Below are positions 53,139-62,150 of a stretch of 64,000 nt of DNA, in pieces (the first letter of the stretch is position 1; every line of letters starts with the position of its first letter). A program made the position numbers and the translations under genes. The notes below the pieces were generated by a model. It did not search any database and was not told where the DNA came from. It saw nothing but the letters and a program-made list of their open reading frames with translations. This DNA is from Bacillota bacterium (lineage in GTDB: Bacteria; Bacillota; Clostridia; Lachnospirales; Lachnospiraceae), in contig CABJAN010000016.1 in assembly GCA_902363515.1 (NCBI GenBank), forward strand, positions 13,058 through 77,057, given 5' to 3'.

Positions 53139-53972
53139 ATGAATAAACTTCTGACTGCCAATTTTTTCCGTATGTTTAAAAATAAACTTTTTTGGGCAGG
53201 TATATTATTTATGGCTGCTGTTGGAATTGGGTTTCCTCTTGTAAATTATAATACTATGATTAAAAACGATTATCCTTTATATCTGGACAGCACTTTTTTC
53301 ATGGGAGCTGCATTTATTGGTGTTGTTCTTTCTATTTTTTGCAGTCTCTTTCTTGGTACAGAATATAGTGATGGAATGATTCGCAATAAAATGATTGCCG
53401 GTCAAAAAAGAACGGTGATTTATCTTGCCAATTTATTTACCTGCATCTTAGCCGGTATCTTGATGTGCGGCGTTTGTCTGGTTGTCGGCCTTTGTGCAGA
53501 ACTTCCACTGCTTGGCTCTTTTCAGAATGAATGGAATGTTCTTCTCCCATTTATTCTTTGTATATTTTTCTTATCCATGGCGTTTTCTTCCCTGTTTACT
53601 TTCATTGCCATGACCTGCAAAAGCAAAGCATCTTCCGCCGTTATCTGTATTTTAACTGCTTTTATACTAATTTTTGCAGCCACTTATATTCAGGCACAAT
53701 TAAGTGAACCGGAAATATATGATAGCTATATTTATATGGATGAAACCGGAAATATCGTGACAGAGGAAGCAGAACCAAATCCTAATTATATCCGCGGAAC
53801 CAAACGGGAAATCTACAAATTTCTGAACGATTTTCTCCCCGGTGGACAATCCTTTCAAATTGCTCAGATGTCCACAAAACATCCATATTTATTACTATTG
53901 TATTCGGGAATCCTGATTATAACAACTACCGGAACAGGCATTCTGATTTTCCGGCAAAAAGATTTAAACTAA
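53139..53972 (+). CDS. ABC-2 type permease of the bacitracin/lantibiotic-immunity type
   Basis: The 277-residue protein has six membrane segments in the ABC-2 layout: LFWAGILFMAAVGIGFPLV, FFMGAAFIGVVLSIFCSLFLGTEYSDGMIRNK, and a last one near 255. TEYSDGMIRNKMIAGQKR is the conserved cytoplasmic loop that contacts the ATPase. A large outer segment of about 60 residues lies between segments 5 and 6. It starts 5 bases after the ATPase gene. It appears intact, unlike its partners. Confidence 0.85.
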   Translation: MNKLLTANFFRMFKNKLFWAGILFMAAVGIGFPLVNYNTMIKNDYPLYLDSTFFMGAAFIGVVLSIFCSLFLGTEYSDGMIRNKMIAGQKRTVIYLANLFTCILAGILMCGVCLVVGLCAELPLLGSFQNEWNVLLPFILCIFFLSMAFSSLFTFIAMTCKSKASSAVICILTAFILIFAATYIQAQLSEPEIYDSYIYMDETGNIVTEEAEPNPNYIRGTKREIYKFLNDFLPGGQSFQIAQMSTKHPYLLLLYSGILIITTTGTGILIFRQKDLN

Positions 53973-53985
53973 AGGAGACTATATT

Positions 53986-54798
53986 ATGCTATGGTTATGC
54001 ATTATTTTCATGTTGCTCATAAAAATTCATTTGTTACAAAAATCTGCAAGGGAAATTGAAAGAGCTTTTTCAGAAAAACTCATAACCCATAGTAATACTC
54101 TGATTGATATCTCAAGTAATGATAAGTATATGCGTCGCCTGGCCAATACCATAAACAATCAGTTGCGGATACTTCGCAGAGAACGTCAAAAATTCCAGCA
54201 AGGTGATTTGGAACTGAAAAACGCAGTCACAAATATTTCCCATGATTTGCGAACTCCTTTAACTGCCATATGCGGATACTTAGATTTACTTGAGAAAGAA
54301 GAAAAAACAGAGGCAGCCAGCCGCTATATTCACATCATCAGAAACCGTACAGAGCTACTTAGCCAGTTAACCGGGGAGCTCTTTCGTTATTCTGTAATTT
54401 TGACATCTGAGGAACCCTTGAAAACAGAGCCTGTAGTTCTCAACCATTTGCTGGAAGAAAGTATCGGATCCTTTTATACTGTACTAAAGGCAAGTAACAT
54501 CACACCCTATATTACTATGCCAGACGAAAAAATCATTCGCTGTCTGGATTCTGCTGCATTGGCAAGAGTTTTTTCCAATCTGTTAAACAATGCAGTCAAA
54601 TACAGTGAAGGCAATCTGTACATCACTTTAACGAAAACGGGAGAAATCTACTTTAAAAACCCTACTACAAAACTCACAGAAACCCAGGAATGTACTTTCT
54701 ATTTGTATTTCCTTTGGAGAATAGAAATTCTTCACCGTACTTCTGTAGTTTGTATGATTCTCTCCTTAATAATTTCTCCATCCTCCTCCGGAAAATAA
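53986..54798 (+). CDS. sensor histidine kinase with truncated ATP-binding domain
   Basis: One N-terminal membrane segment is followed by the dimerisation helix with H86 in NISHDLRTPLTAICGYLDLL. The N-box lies near 197-207 (SNLLNNAVKYSEG). The D/F and G boxes of the ATP lid are missing: after about residue 235 the frame changes to an unrelated tail that overlaps the end of the convergent gene by 67 bases. In the +1 frame the bases before 54732 read FPLENRNS, which resembles a decayed F-box. The kinase is therefore probably inactive. It belongs with the regulator and transporter upstream. Confidence 0.83.
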   Translation: MLWLCIIFMLLIKIHLLQKSAREIERAFSEKLITHSNTLIDISSNDKYMRRLANTINNQLRILRRERQKFQQGDLELKNAVTNISHDLRTPLTAICGYLDLLEKEEKTEAASRYIHIIRNRTELLSQLTGELFRYSVILTSEEPLKTEPVVLNHLLEESIGSFYTVLKASNITPYITMPDEKIIRCLDSAALARVFSNLLNNAVKYSEGNLYITLTKTGEIYFKNPTTKLTETQECTFYLYFLWRIEILHRTSVVCMILSLIISPSSSGK

Positions 54799-56222
54799 GG
54801 AAGATTCTGAATCCGATTCCTTGCAGAAGCCAGAAGATGGATTTCTCCTTTTTGCAGTCTGACCAGTTTTGCCGGAAAGTTCTGTTTTAGTTCCACATAT
54901 TGGATTTTTCTATAAGGAAGAAAGCAGTAGGTTTTTCTAAAATATCCTTGCACCAGCAGCAACTCTTCTTCACCAAACCTGCTTCCCGCAGTACGATAAT
55001 AAGCAATCACTAAAAGCAGTGCCCATAGGCTTACAAGAGCGGCTCCAGTCAACATCCATTTGCTGTATTTTGGCATATACATCACCCCTGCAACTGTTGC
55101 AAAAACCGCAAACAAAAGATAAAGAAAAGAAGGCCACAGCCAGGCAATCCAGGCTTCTTTAGGCTGTTTTTCATATTCCATTTGCACCGTATGCTCAAGC
55201 TCCGGAAGAAGTTGTTTCAACCTTACCTTCACTGACTCTTTTTTACAATATGGAAAGAGAAATGCTTCTGCTTCCGCCGCATCGTCTCCCATACCAATAT
55301 TAATGATTTCTGCCATATATTGTCCTGTGATTCTGGCAGTGAAAGACTGGCGCAGAATCACCCCGTTAATTTTCTCAATGGGAATGGTATAGTCCACTTT
55401 CTTAAAAAAGCCATAGCAAATATGCAATTTATCTTCTCTCCTTGCAATCTTAAACCCATAATACCGGATAAACCCTTTGACAATATCCCAGATTGCAGAA
55501 ATGCACATGCCGGCAGCCATCATAACACTCAAAAGTATACCAGCCAGACTTTCTCCTGCGGTGATTTTACCGGCTACAGCCATAAAGATTCCCACCACTC
55601 CCACAAAACTCCCCAGCGCAATGAATACGGAAAAAATGTTAATTGACAAGAATCCATGCTTAACCATATCCTTTGTCTGTGCTTCTAGATTCCAAACCAT
55701 AACCTCTTGTGTTTCTGCCGGTTCTTCCTCGCCTTTACACTGACGCATCAGCTTCATGATATAGCTTTTTAATTGTTCCGCATCTGTCTTTTTCAGCAAA
55801 ATCTTCACATCCGTCTGGTCTGCAGTGGACATACTGTTGGTGTCCAGCTTCACCTTACAGGTTCCCAGAAACATTTCAAAAAGATTCTGTTCTGTATTAA
55901 CATTGGAAATATTTTTAATACCGATAGTATTTTTCTTCTTATGAAGCGTGTTTCTCTCAATTACAATGCTGTTGTCGCAGATAGAAATATAAGTTTTCGA
56001 CCAGAGAAGCAGTTGATATATACACGCTAAAACAAGAATTCCAAATAAAACAGCGCCGACTATCAAAGCTGTCATATTGATTTCTTCTGAAGTTCCATTT
56101 TCAAAAAACTCCACTACATCATCTACATTCGTCAGCAACAGTACAAAAACAACCCAGGAAGCTGCTCCCAACTGTTCCAACACAACAGAAATATGATTGC
56201 GGAATCTAATCTTCTTCTCCAT
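54732..56222 (-). CDS. bacterial PH-domain membrane protein (YdbT-like, bPH2)
   Basis: The 496-residue protein has three bPH2 units separated by pairs of membrane segments. Conserved parts are SICDNSIVIERNTLHKKKNTIGIKNISNV, HICYGFFKKVDYTIPIEKINGVILRQ and LLVQGYFRKTYCFLPYRKIQYVELKQ. This is the YdbT/YvrN-type architecture. Pairs with a smaller PH protein are usual, and one overlaps it upstream by 17 bases. In Bacillus such proteins may protect against bacteriocins. The function here is unknown. Confidence 0.85.
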   Translation of the reverse strand: MEKKIRFRNHISVVLEQLGAASWVVFVLLLTNVDDVVEFFENGTSEEINMTALIVGAVLFGILVLACIYQLLLWSKTYISICDNSIVIERNTLHKKKNTIGIKNISNVNTEQNLFEMFLGTCKVKLDTNSMSTADQTDVKILLKKTDAEQLKSYIMKLMRQCKGEEEPAETQEVMVWNLEAQTKDMVKHGFLSINIFSVFIALGSFVGVVGIFMAVAGKITAGESLAGILLSVMMAAGMCISAIWDIVKGFIRYYGFKIARREDKLHICYGFFKKVDYTIPIEKINGVILRQSFTARITGQYMAEIINIGMGDDAAEAEAFLFPYCKKESVKVRLKQLLPELEHTVQMEYEKQPKEAWIAWLWPSFLYLLFAVFATVAGVMYMPKYSKWMLTGAALVSLWALLLVIAYYRTAGSRFGEEELLLVQGYFRKTYCFLPYRKIQYVELKQNFPAKLVRLQKGEIHLLASARNRIQNLPYFPEEDGEIIKERIIQTTEVR

Positions 56223-56697
56223 CTTCTTCCCTCTGCTCTTTCACAATTTCATTAATGCGCTTTCTGAGATTCTCAGCAATCTGTTCTGCTTTTTCCTCCT
56301 CCAGAAAACGAAGGGTCACATCTCCCCCTGCTGTTGTAACCTTTACTTTTGCAACATGAAACAACTGATCAATCGGGCCTTTGGATGTCTCCAACTTATG
56401 CAATCTCTCAATGGGAACAATGTTTCTCTTTACAAACAGATAACCTTCCCGTATATCAATGCATTCCTCATTAATGCTGTAACGATATCGGTTGTAGCGA
56501 AAATAAGGCTCTATAAGCATAGCTCCAACGGTATACACAGCCAATATCAGAGAAATAATTTTTCCCATTCCAATATCTTTTGGAATCAGCCAAAAATAAT
56601 TTACAGCCCCGATTATCACAAGAAAGATAATATCTCCCAGGATTTCTGCTGTGTACATACATCCCAAAGCCTGTTTTGAAAGTTTCTCATAGTTCAT
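56206..56697 (-). CDS. bacterial PH-domain protein (YdbS-like)
   Basis: Two membrane segments (GDIIFLVIIGAVNYFWLI and ISLILAVYTVGAMLI) are followed by one bPH2 unit, YSINEECIDIREGYLFVKRNIVPIERLHKLETSKGPIDQLFHVAKVKVTTAGGDVTLRFL. The ATG at 56697 has AAAGGAG upstream. It overlaps the YdbT-like gene by 17 bases and forms its usual partner. Confidence 0.85.
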   Translation of the reverse strand: MNYEKLSKQALGCMYTAEILGDIIFLVIIGAVNYFWLIPKDIGMGKIISLILAVYTVGAMLIEPYFRYNRYRYSINEECIDIREGYLFVKRNIVPIERLHKLETSKGPIDQLFHVAKVKVTTAGGDVTLRFLEEEKAEQIAENLRKRINEIVKEQREEDGEED

Positions 56698-56959
56698 ATT
56701 GTTTCTCCTTTGTGTCATCCTTCAATTTCCATTCGTCAGCTTCTTTTAGTAACTGCTCTATTAAATCCTGTTTTCCAGCAGTATACTGCTTCCTGTCAGC
56801 TGAAAACTGCAGCGCCAGTCTTTTTTTACAGTCCTCATACAACTTTGCTTTCTCTGGATAAGTATTTAAATAATCCCGGAAATGAATATAATGCTTCCAC
56901 TGTGTTCCGTTCCATTTCACAACATGAATATGATGGGTCCTTGTGTCTTCTGTTCCATA
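56687..56959 (-). pseudogene. GrpB-family nucleotidyltransferase, C-terminal remnant
   Basis: The frame from 56959 reads EDTRTHHIHVVKWNGTQWKH, then FRDYLNTYPEKAKLYEDCKKRLALQF and DRKQYTAGKQDLIEQLLKEADEW. This is the C-terminal half of a GrpB protein with its H-x-H-V motif. The N-terminal nucleotidyltransferase core is missing, and the frame is closed by TGA at 56962-56960. A GGAGGAAATGAT ribosome site with an ATG lies in front but in another frame. A 5' deletion is the simplest explanation. Confidence 0.7.
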
Positions 56960-57019
56960 TCATTTCCTCCGTAATTTATCCCCTGCTGCACACTGAAATA
57001 GAGATTGTTTCAGGATATA

Positions 57020-58711
57020 TTACAAATCAGCCAGTTTTACCTTACACCGTTTCATGTAACAGGCAATGCCGTATTTCAAGATTTTATTCACGCCGTTTTC
57101 CCGAAGCTCTTCATCATATTTTCTGTCTTCTACCTGTTTCAAGGCTCTTTCACAGGCCTGGTCAAGATTTCCGTCATTGGCATATTTCACTTCTATTAGA
57201 ATTGCCATATCACCATCTTCTGTTTCTATGAGGATATCGCTATATCCTTCTCCGGTTTCCTGATTGGAAAATACGCCCCATTCTTCTTTTACCCCCAGGA
57301 TACCCAGCAGAATCCCATGATAGAAGTTTTCTTTCGTTGCTTTTCTCACAAACGTATCCCGGATGCTGATGGTCTTTTTCAGATAACCTGTAAAAATATC
57401 CTCTATCTTCTTTTCCTCTCCGTTTCTCAGCGCTTCACAGAACTGACTTAACGTAGTTCCGTCTTTTTTCACCTTTTCTTTGAAGGATTCCATAATCTGC
57501 GTCTGAAAAATATCCCGGATTTCCAGATTTGGTATAGCAAGCTGATACCGTCTGGCATCAACCCTTCCACGCTGGGTTAAATATCCTGTCATAAACAAAA
57601 GGCTCCAGACATTCTCTAAAGACTGATACATTTCAGGATAGGTAAGTTCCAGATGAAGCTCTTTGGTAATTTTCTCACCGGCAAGCAGCTTCTCAATCTC
57701 TCGTTTAGTCTTTATATTATCAGACATTTGAAGGAATTTCTTAACCGCATCGTTGCTGCTGGTATTAATCCAGTAATTTTCCGGAAAAGAATCTCCATGA
57801 GACTTTATTTTATCACAGTAATTCAATACATCCCATGGGCAATATACTTCCGTATTACCAAAACGATATCCATCATACCAGCTTTTAACCTCTTCATAAT
57901 AGCTTTCTATTCCATAGTATTTCAGCATTTCTTTTACTTCTGCATCTGTAAAACCAAAGTATTCATCATAACGTTCATCGGTGATGGACAATACTTTCAG
58001 GTTGTTCAGACCAGTAAAGATGCTCTCTTTTGAAATACGCAAACACCCGGTCATGACTGCAAACTTCAGGCTGTTATTTGTTTTTAATGCCTGCTCTAGC
58101 AGATTACGAATGAGAAATATCATTTGATTATAGTATCCATTTTCAAACGCTTTCGCCAACGGAACATCATACTCATCAATCAGAAGAATCACTTTGGTTT
58201 TGTAGTGTTTTTCTAATAATATGGATAGTTTTTTCAAGCTGCTGCAAAATACAGCTTCACTCATACTGTCATCCAAAAGTTTCTGATATTCTGCTTTGTC
58301 ATACTCACTCAGTTGTTCACTTTCCAAAAGGAACTGCATGGCAGCTGCTATATCCTTCATGATTTGAACTGCAAAATCAAAAGCTCTATCATAAGTAGCT
58401 GCATTGATACCTTTTAATGATACAAAAATAACAGGATACCTTCCCATATATTCTTCAGTCAGCTCTGTATCTTTTGAAATTTTCAAACCTTCAAAAATGC
58501 TTTTATCCCCTTCTATGGAAAAAAAGTGTTCCAACATACTCATATTTAATGTTTTTCCAAAACGCCTTGGTCTGGTAAAAAGATTTACCATCCCGCCGTT
58601 ACGGAGCAGTTCTGAAATCAATCCCGTTTTATCTACATAATAATAGTTCTCTTTTATAATCTGCTCAAAATTTTCTAATCCTATGGGAAGGCGTTTCTTT
58701 TCTTTGCTCAC
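57020..58711 (-). CDS. AAA-ATPase-like and PD-(D/E)XK nuclease domain protein (PF09820-type)
   Basis: The N terminus KRLPIGLENFEQIIKENYYYVDKTGLISELLRNGGMVNLFTRPRRFGKTLNMSML holds the AAA_ATPase-like P-loop (RPRRFGKT). DEYDVPLAKA near 175 is the Walker B part. The C-terminal PD-(D/E)XK_9 domain has YSDILIETEDGDMAILIEVKYA near 515 with the D and E-x-K residues. At 563 residues it is full length. These proteins are very common in gut Firmicutes and Bacteroidetes; their function is unproven, with mobile or defence roles suggested. Confidence 0.9.
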   Translation of the reverse strand: MSKEKKRLPIGLENFEQIIKENYYYVDKTGLISELLRNGGMVNLFTRPRRFGKTLNMSMLEHFFSIEGDKSIFEGLKISKDTELTEEYMGRYPVIFVSLKGINAATYDRAFDFAVQIMKDIAAAMQFLLESEQLSEYDKAEYQKLLDDSMSEAVFCSSLKKLSILLEKHYKTKVILLIDEYDVPLAKAFENGYYNQMIFLIRNLLEQALKTNNSLKFAVMTGCLRISKESIFTGLNNLKVLSITDERYDEYFGFTDAEVKEMLKYYGIESYYEEVKSWYDGYRFGNTEVYCPWDVLNYCDKIKSHGDSFPENYWINTSSNDAVKKFLQMSDNIKTKREIEKLLAGEKITKELHLELTYPEMYQSLENVWSLLFMTGYLTQRGRVDARRYQLAIPNLEIRDIFQTQIMESFKEKVKKDGTTLSQFCEALRNGEEKKIEDIFTGYLKKTISIRDTFVRKATKENFYHGILLGILGVKEEWGVFSNQETGEGYSDILIETEDGDMAILIEVKYANDGNLDQACERALKQVEDRKYDEELRENGVNKILKYGIACYMKRCKVKLADL

Positions 58712-58796
58712 GTTATCACACTCCTATCTCTGTTGGCTATATTATAGCAGATAGCTTTATAAAAGCCTACACCCAACTTTTTTATACTTAATATTC

Positions 58797-58833
58797 CTAA
58801 AAGAAAAGCAGGCAGTTACTAAAGGCTGCCTGC
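58797..58833 (-). terminator. intrinsic terminator after the XRE regulator gene
   Basis: On the minus strand GCAGGCAG pairs with CTGCCTGC over a 10-base loop, followed by TTTTCTTTT. It starts 14 bases after the stop codon. Confidence 0.8.
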
Positions 58834-58846
58834 TGCAAACTAAATT

Positions 58847-59125
58847 TTATTTTGTTTCTTTTAGCAATTCATCGGCCTCTACTCCAAAAAGATTTGCCAG
58901 TACAATCAAATTCGTTGTACTTGGGTCAGTAATACCATTTTCCCACTTAGAAACAGCCTGTCTGCTGACACCTATTGTTTCTGCTACAAATTCCTGCGTC
59001 ATTTTACAATCCACTCTGTGTTTCTTCATAACCTCCCCAAGTGTCTTTTTTCTTTCTACTCTTTCTTTTCTTACCGGTTCTGATTTGATGTACTTTTTTA
59101 ATGCCTTTATAAGCAAATACAACAA
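58847..59125 (-). CDS. XRE-family regulator with N-terminal membrane segment (start region damaged)
   Basis: The helix-turn-helix is MKKHRVDCKMTQEFVAETIGVSRQAVSKWENGITDPSTTNLIVLANLFGVEADELLKE. The part in front (IILFIYLLYLLIKALKKYIKSEP) is a membrane segment of a known layout. No ATG opens this frame; the first usable codon is a TTG at 59125. An ATG at 59166 lies in another frame, and adding one A to the run of four A near 59157 would join it to this frame. A frameshift or a non-ATG start is therefore likely. Confidence 0.75.
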   Translation of the reverse strand: MLYLLIKALKKYIKSEPVRKERVERKKTLGEVMKKHRVDCKMTQEFVAETIGVSRQAVSKWENGITDPSTTNLIVLANLFGVEADELLKETK

Positions 59126-59170
59126 GTAAATAAATAGTATAATTTGCGTTTCTATTTTGGTAACATCTGT

Positions 59171-60022
59171 TTACGTCATGCTCTCCACACCATAATACCT
59201 ATATATTGCTGAGCCAATGTATTTTGTAATCCCTTTTCCATACTGTTTTTCTGTGGCTTCTTCCAGCTTAGAATGATTCAAATAATCTTTTGCCATTTCT
59301 AATAATAAAACTCTTGCATTATCCATTTTGAAAAGTTTTTTACAGCTTTCCCCTAATCTTTTTACCGCTTCCATTGACATCTCTTCATCCCCATGCTCCA
59401 TTGCACAGGCAAATTGTTTATAAATGAAATCCATCTCATTTTTCTGCTCTGTAAGTTCTTCTCTGTTTCCTGTTGACCTCAGACTTGCCTCTACTGCTTT
59501 TTCTTTACTTCCGTATATTTTAATCAAATGTTCACATGCTCTTTCATTTTTGAAGCCTTCTGCAACAGATTCTTTAAACTTCTCAACATCTCCATAATGC
59601 TGGATAATTATTTTCTTATCCTCTTCACTCATAATTTCCAAAGAATGCTGTGTTATTTTTTGAATATCCTTATCATTAAATGCCTCAAAACTCATCTTGT
59701 CCTCTCCTTTCAATACATCAGAAATCAATTCTATAATACCATTCAAATGATTGCGTTTCATTTCTAACATCATTTTCTGTGTTTCAAGAATCTTACGATT
59801 ATCACTTTCAGAATCCTTCATAATTACTTTTATTTCCGACAATGGAACTTCTAATTCTCGAAAAAACATAATCTGACGTAATTTTTTCAATGTCTTTTCA
59901 TCATACAAGCGGTATCCTGCTTCTGTTACTTTGGCAGGTTTTAACAAATCAATTTCATCATAATATCGTAATGTTCTAATGCTGATTCCGGTCAATTCTG
60001 ATACTTCTTTTACTGTTTTCAT
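59171..60022 (-). CDS. MerR-family regulator with TipAS-like ligand domain
   Basis: The N-terminal MerR helix-turn-helix (TVKEVSELTGISIRTLRYYDEIDLLKPAKVTEAGYRLYDEKTLKKLRQIMFFRELEVPLSEIK) is followed by a coiled-coil and a helical domain of the TipAS kind (MSEEDKKIIIQHYGDVEKF...FIYKQFACAMEHG). TipAS domains bind thiopeptides or other drugs. The ATG at 60022 has AAAGGAGGAG upstream. It is followed by the XRE gene at 41 bases. Confidence 0.87.
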   Translation of the reverse strand: MKTVKEVSELTGISIRTLRYYDEIDLLKPAKVTEAGYRLYDEKTLKKLRQIMFFRELEVPLSEIKVIMKDSESDNRKILETQKMMLEMKRNHLNGIIELISDVLKGEDKMSFEAFNDKDIQKITQHSLEIMSEEDKKIIIQHYGDVEKFKESVAEGFKNERACEHLIKIYGSKEKAVEASLRSTGNREELTEQKNEMDFIYKQFACAMEHGDEEMSMEAVKRLGESCKKLFKMDNARVLLLEMAKDYLNHSKLEEATEKQYGKGITKYIGSAIYRYYGVESMT

Positions 60023-60082
60023 GGCTCCTCCTTTCCCTTTCATCCTAAACCATTACGTTACTGGAGAGTCAAGATATTTATC

Positions 60083-60119
60083 AAAAAAAGAACAGACAGC
60101 CACATAAAAAACTGTCTGC
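60083..60119 (-). terminator. intrinsic terminator after the alpha/beta hydrolase gene
   Basis: On the minus strand GCAGACAG pairs with CTGTCTGT over a T-rich loop, followed by TCTTTTTTTG. It starts 17 bases after the stop codon. Confidence 0.7.
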
Positions 60120-60135
60120 CATAACATGAAAATTA

Positions 60136-60735
60136 TCAAATACGATGTCTTAGCCAATCATCCAAAAATTCCATTTGTTCCTTTGTATGAAACCAGTGTT
60201 CTCCATTCTTCATTATAGTAAGAACCGCACCGATTTTATCTGCAAACCTGGACATGGTATCATAAGAAGTTAAATTATCCTTTGTTCCAAACAAAATATT
60301 TGTAGGTATCTTCCAATCAACAGGATTTTCCCTCACATAGCATAAATACTCCCAAGATAATGTTTCCCCAAACTCTGTTGCTATTTCTTTTCTGTCACAA
60401 AGTTCAGCTTCTGTTACGCCAGCCCATCCCATCATATCACCAATCAATTTTTCCATATCTACAACGGGAGATATGAACAATGCTTTTTCTATCTTTTTAT
60501 TCTGTAAAGCATTCATTGCCAAAAATGCACCAATACTATTTGCAACAACAATCACAGAATCATATCTTCCGCATAAAGTATCAAAAAGAGCAGGAAACTC
60601 CTCTTTCGCTTCCCATGGCATATTCGAATTATAGTCCATTCCAAATACATCGTATCCACTACAAATTGCTTTGTAATGATCTGCTTCCATGGCATTTCCA
60701 TTTTTCCCATGTATATATAAAATTGCTTTTTTCAA
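60136..60735 (-). CDS. alpha/beta hydrolase
   Basis: The protein begins KKAILYIHGKNGNAMEADHYKAI, with the HGKNG oxyanion-hole part. The nucleophile elbow reads VVVANSIGAFLAM: the serine lies in A-N-S-I-G, with Asn in the place before it. ILFGTKDNLT and GEHWFHTKEQ supply the Asp and His. At 199 residues it is a small esterase/lipase-like enzyme of unknown substrate. The start is probably a TTG at 60735 with AGGTG 6 bases upstream. Confidence 0.82.
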   Translation of the reverse strand: MKKAILYIHGKNGNAMEADHYKAICSGYDVFGMDYNSNMPWEAKEEFPALFDTLCGRYDSVIVVANSIGAFLAMNALQNKKIEKALFISPVVDMEKLIGDMMGWAGVTEAELCDRKEIATEFGETLSWEYLCYVRENPVDWKIPTNILFGTKDNLTSYDTMSRFADKIGAVLTIMKNGEHWFHTKEQMEFLDDWLRHRI

Positions 60736-60805
60736 ACATATCACCTCTATAAGTTCAATCCGTTTTATTGCTTACTATACAAACAGAAATTTACTTTCTA
60801 AAACA

Positions 60806-61600
60806 TTAAATTTCAATACTTTCACCACAATACAGATAGTGTAAATTACTCATTTGATATGATAAATAGTCAAATGCTTTTTTGCCTGTACAATGACAGG
60901 TGTAAAATTCAGTATCTTTATATTTCTGAAGTTCCGTTATCATTTCATTTAACAATTCTTTTGACACTGTTTTCTTTGTGAATGGATTGAACAAATGAAA
61001 ACCTCCAATGCAAAAATCAGGTTTATACTTTTCTGCTTCTTCCATTATATTAACAACACCAGTGTGTCCACATCCCATAATAAGCACTACTTTATTTTCT
61101 GAAATAATCAAATTTTGCTCATGTCTAAAATTATCTTTTCCATTTTCACCGTAAAGAGCATCATTTGCAGAAGAATAACATCTATTTGTTTTACTCACTG
61201 TGAACAGCGATAATTCATCATCTATTTTATAATTGCCATCCAACAGTATCACCTGTCTGTTTGACTTAAGTTTACTATCAATTCCAACGGGGGTTTTAAA
61301 AAATAAAGTTTTGCTGTAATGTGGTTCAAAAGCTTCTTTTTGTACATAAATCTTAGCGAAAGAATTGACCTCTAAAAACTTTTTCAAAGCGCCTCCATGG
61401 TCAAAGTGTCCATGTGAAATAATAACCGTATCCACCTTTGAAAGATCAATATTTCTTCTAACTGCATTGTCAAATAATGTATCGTCGGAGCCTAAATCAA
61501 ATAAAATTTTATGTGTCTTTGTTTCGATATAAAGTGATAACCCATGTTTTGCCTTACAATCTGACTTCGTTCTATTTTCTACCAATGATATAATCTTCAT
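60806..61600 (-). CDS. MBL-fold metallo-hydrolase
   Basis: The signature HGHFDHGG near residue 64 binds two metals, and MGCGHTGVVNI near 175 adds the third ligand. FCIGGFHLFNP and YTCHCTGKKAFDYL follow. This is the branch related to F390/MenD-like 'beta-lactamase-domain' proteins of anaerobes (dihydropteroate-type). It is 264 residues long. The substrate is unknown. Confidence 0.88.
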   Translation of the reverse strand: MKIISLVENRTKSDCKAKHGLSLYIETKTHKILFDLGSDDTLFDNAVRRNIDLSKVDTVIISHGHFDHGGALKKFLEVNSFAKIYVQKEAFEPHYSKTLFFKTPVGIDSKLKSNRQVILLDGNYKIDDELSLFTVSKTNRCYSSANDALYGENGKDNFRHEQNLIISENKVVLIMGCGHTGVVNIMEEAEKYKPDFCIGGFHLFNPFTKKTVSKELLNEMITELQKYKDTEFYTCHCTGKKAFDYLSYQMSNLHYLYCGESIEI

Positions 61601-61623
61601 AAATCAACCTCTAAGCATAGTAA

Positions 61624-61944
61624 TTATTTCTTCTTTTTCAGTTTTGGATTTGGCAGCTCATCATACATAGTTTTAAATAATCCTGCTAAAAATTCCTTAT
61701 TATCAACTTCATCTACCAGCAACATTTCTTTTGCTCCCTCATAGGGTAATTCATATGAAGCTGTCGGCATGTAGCTAATTGCAGATTTCACTGGTTTAAC
61801 AAGCAATCTGTCATCATAGATGCCACCTGCAATCTTCCCACGATAATAAATAATAAATTCCCCCATCATAGCGCGATAAGTAATTTCTTCTAGCCCAGAT
61901 AACTGCCCTAAAATAAACTCTAAGTATTCCTTGCTTGATGCCAT
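61624..61944 (-). CDS. TfoX N-terminal domain protein
   Basis: The 106-residue protein MASSKEYLEFILGQLSGLEEITYRAMMGEFIIYYRGKIAGGIYDDRLLVKPVKSA is a TfoX_N domain alone. YRAMMGE and G-x-x-x-D-D-R-L-x-V-K are the conserved parts. Competence-like roles in proteobacteria do not carry over safely. AGGAGG lies 6 bases before the ATG. The GyrI-like remnant is just upstream. Confidence 0.85.
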   Translation of the reverse strand: MASSKEYLEFILGQLSGLEEITYRAMMGEFIIYYRGKIAGGIYDDRLLVKPVKSAISYMPTASYELPYEGAKEMLLVDEVDNKEFLAGLFKTMYDELPNPKLKKKK

Positions 61945-61958
61945 ATTTCCTCCTAAAT

Positions 61959-62150
61959 TTAAAGTTTACACTCAAGCTTCTTCTTTTTCGTTGCTGTTTC
62001 TACTGCCCACTCAAAGTCCTCTTTGGAAACAAAATCTGGCAAACGAATGACAGAAATCCAGTTAAAAGCAGCTTTATTTGCATAATCCACGCCCTCAACA
62101 TCCTCTTGCCACCAAAACCCTTCAAGCGGCGGAACCACATAGTGAACTAC
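61959..62150 (-). pseudogene. GyrI-like domain protein remnant
   Basis: The frame reads HYVVPPLEGFWWQEDVEGVDYANKAAFNWISVIRLPDFVSKEDFEWAVETATKKKK and stops at CKL. This is the middle part of a GyrI-like small-molecule-binding protein. Its N-terminal 110 residues are absent because the IS200/IS605 right end abuts it, and its C-terminal 60 residues are absent as well. It marks an old insertion and deletion. Confidence 0.7.
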
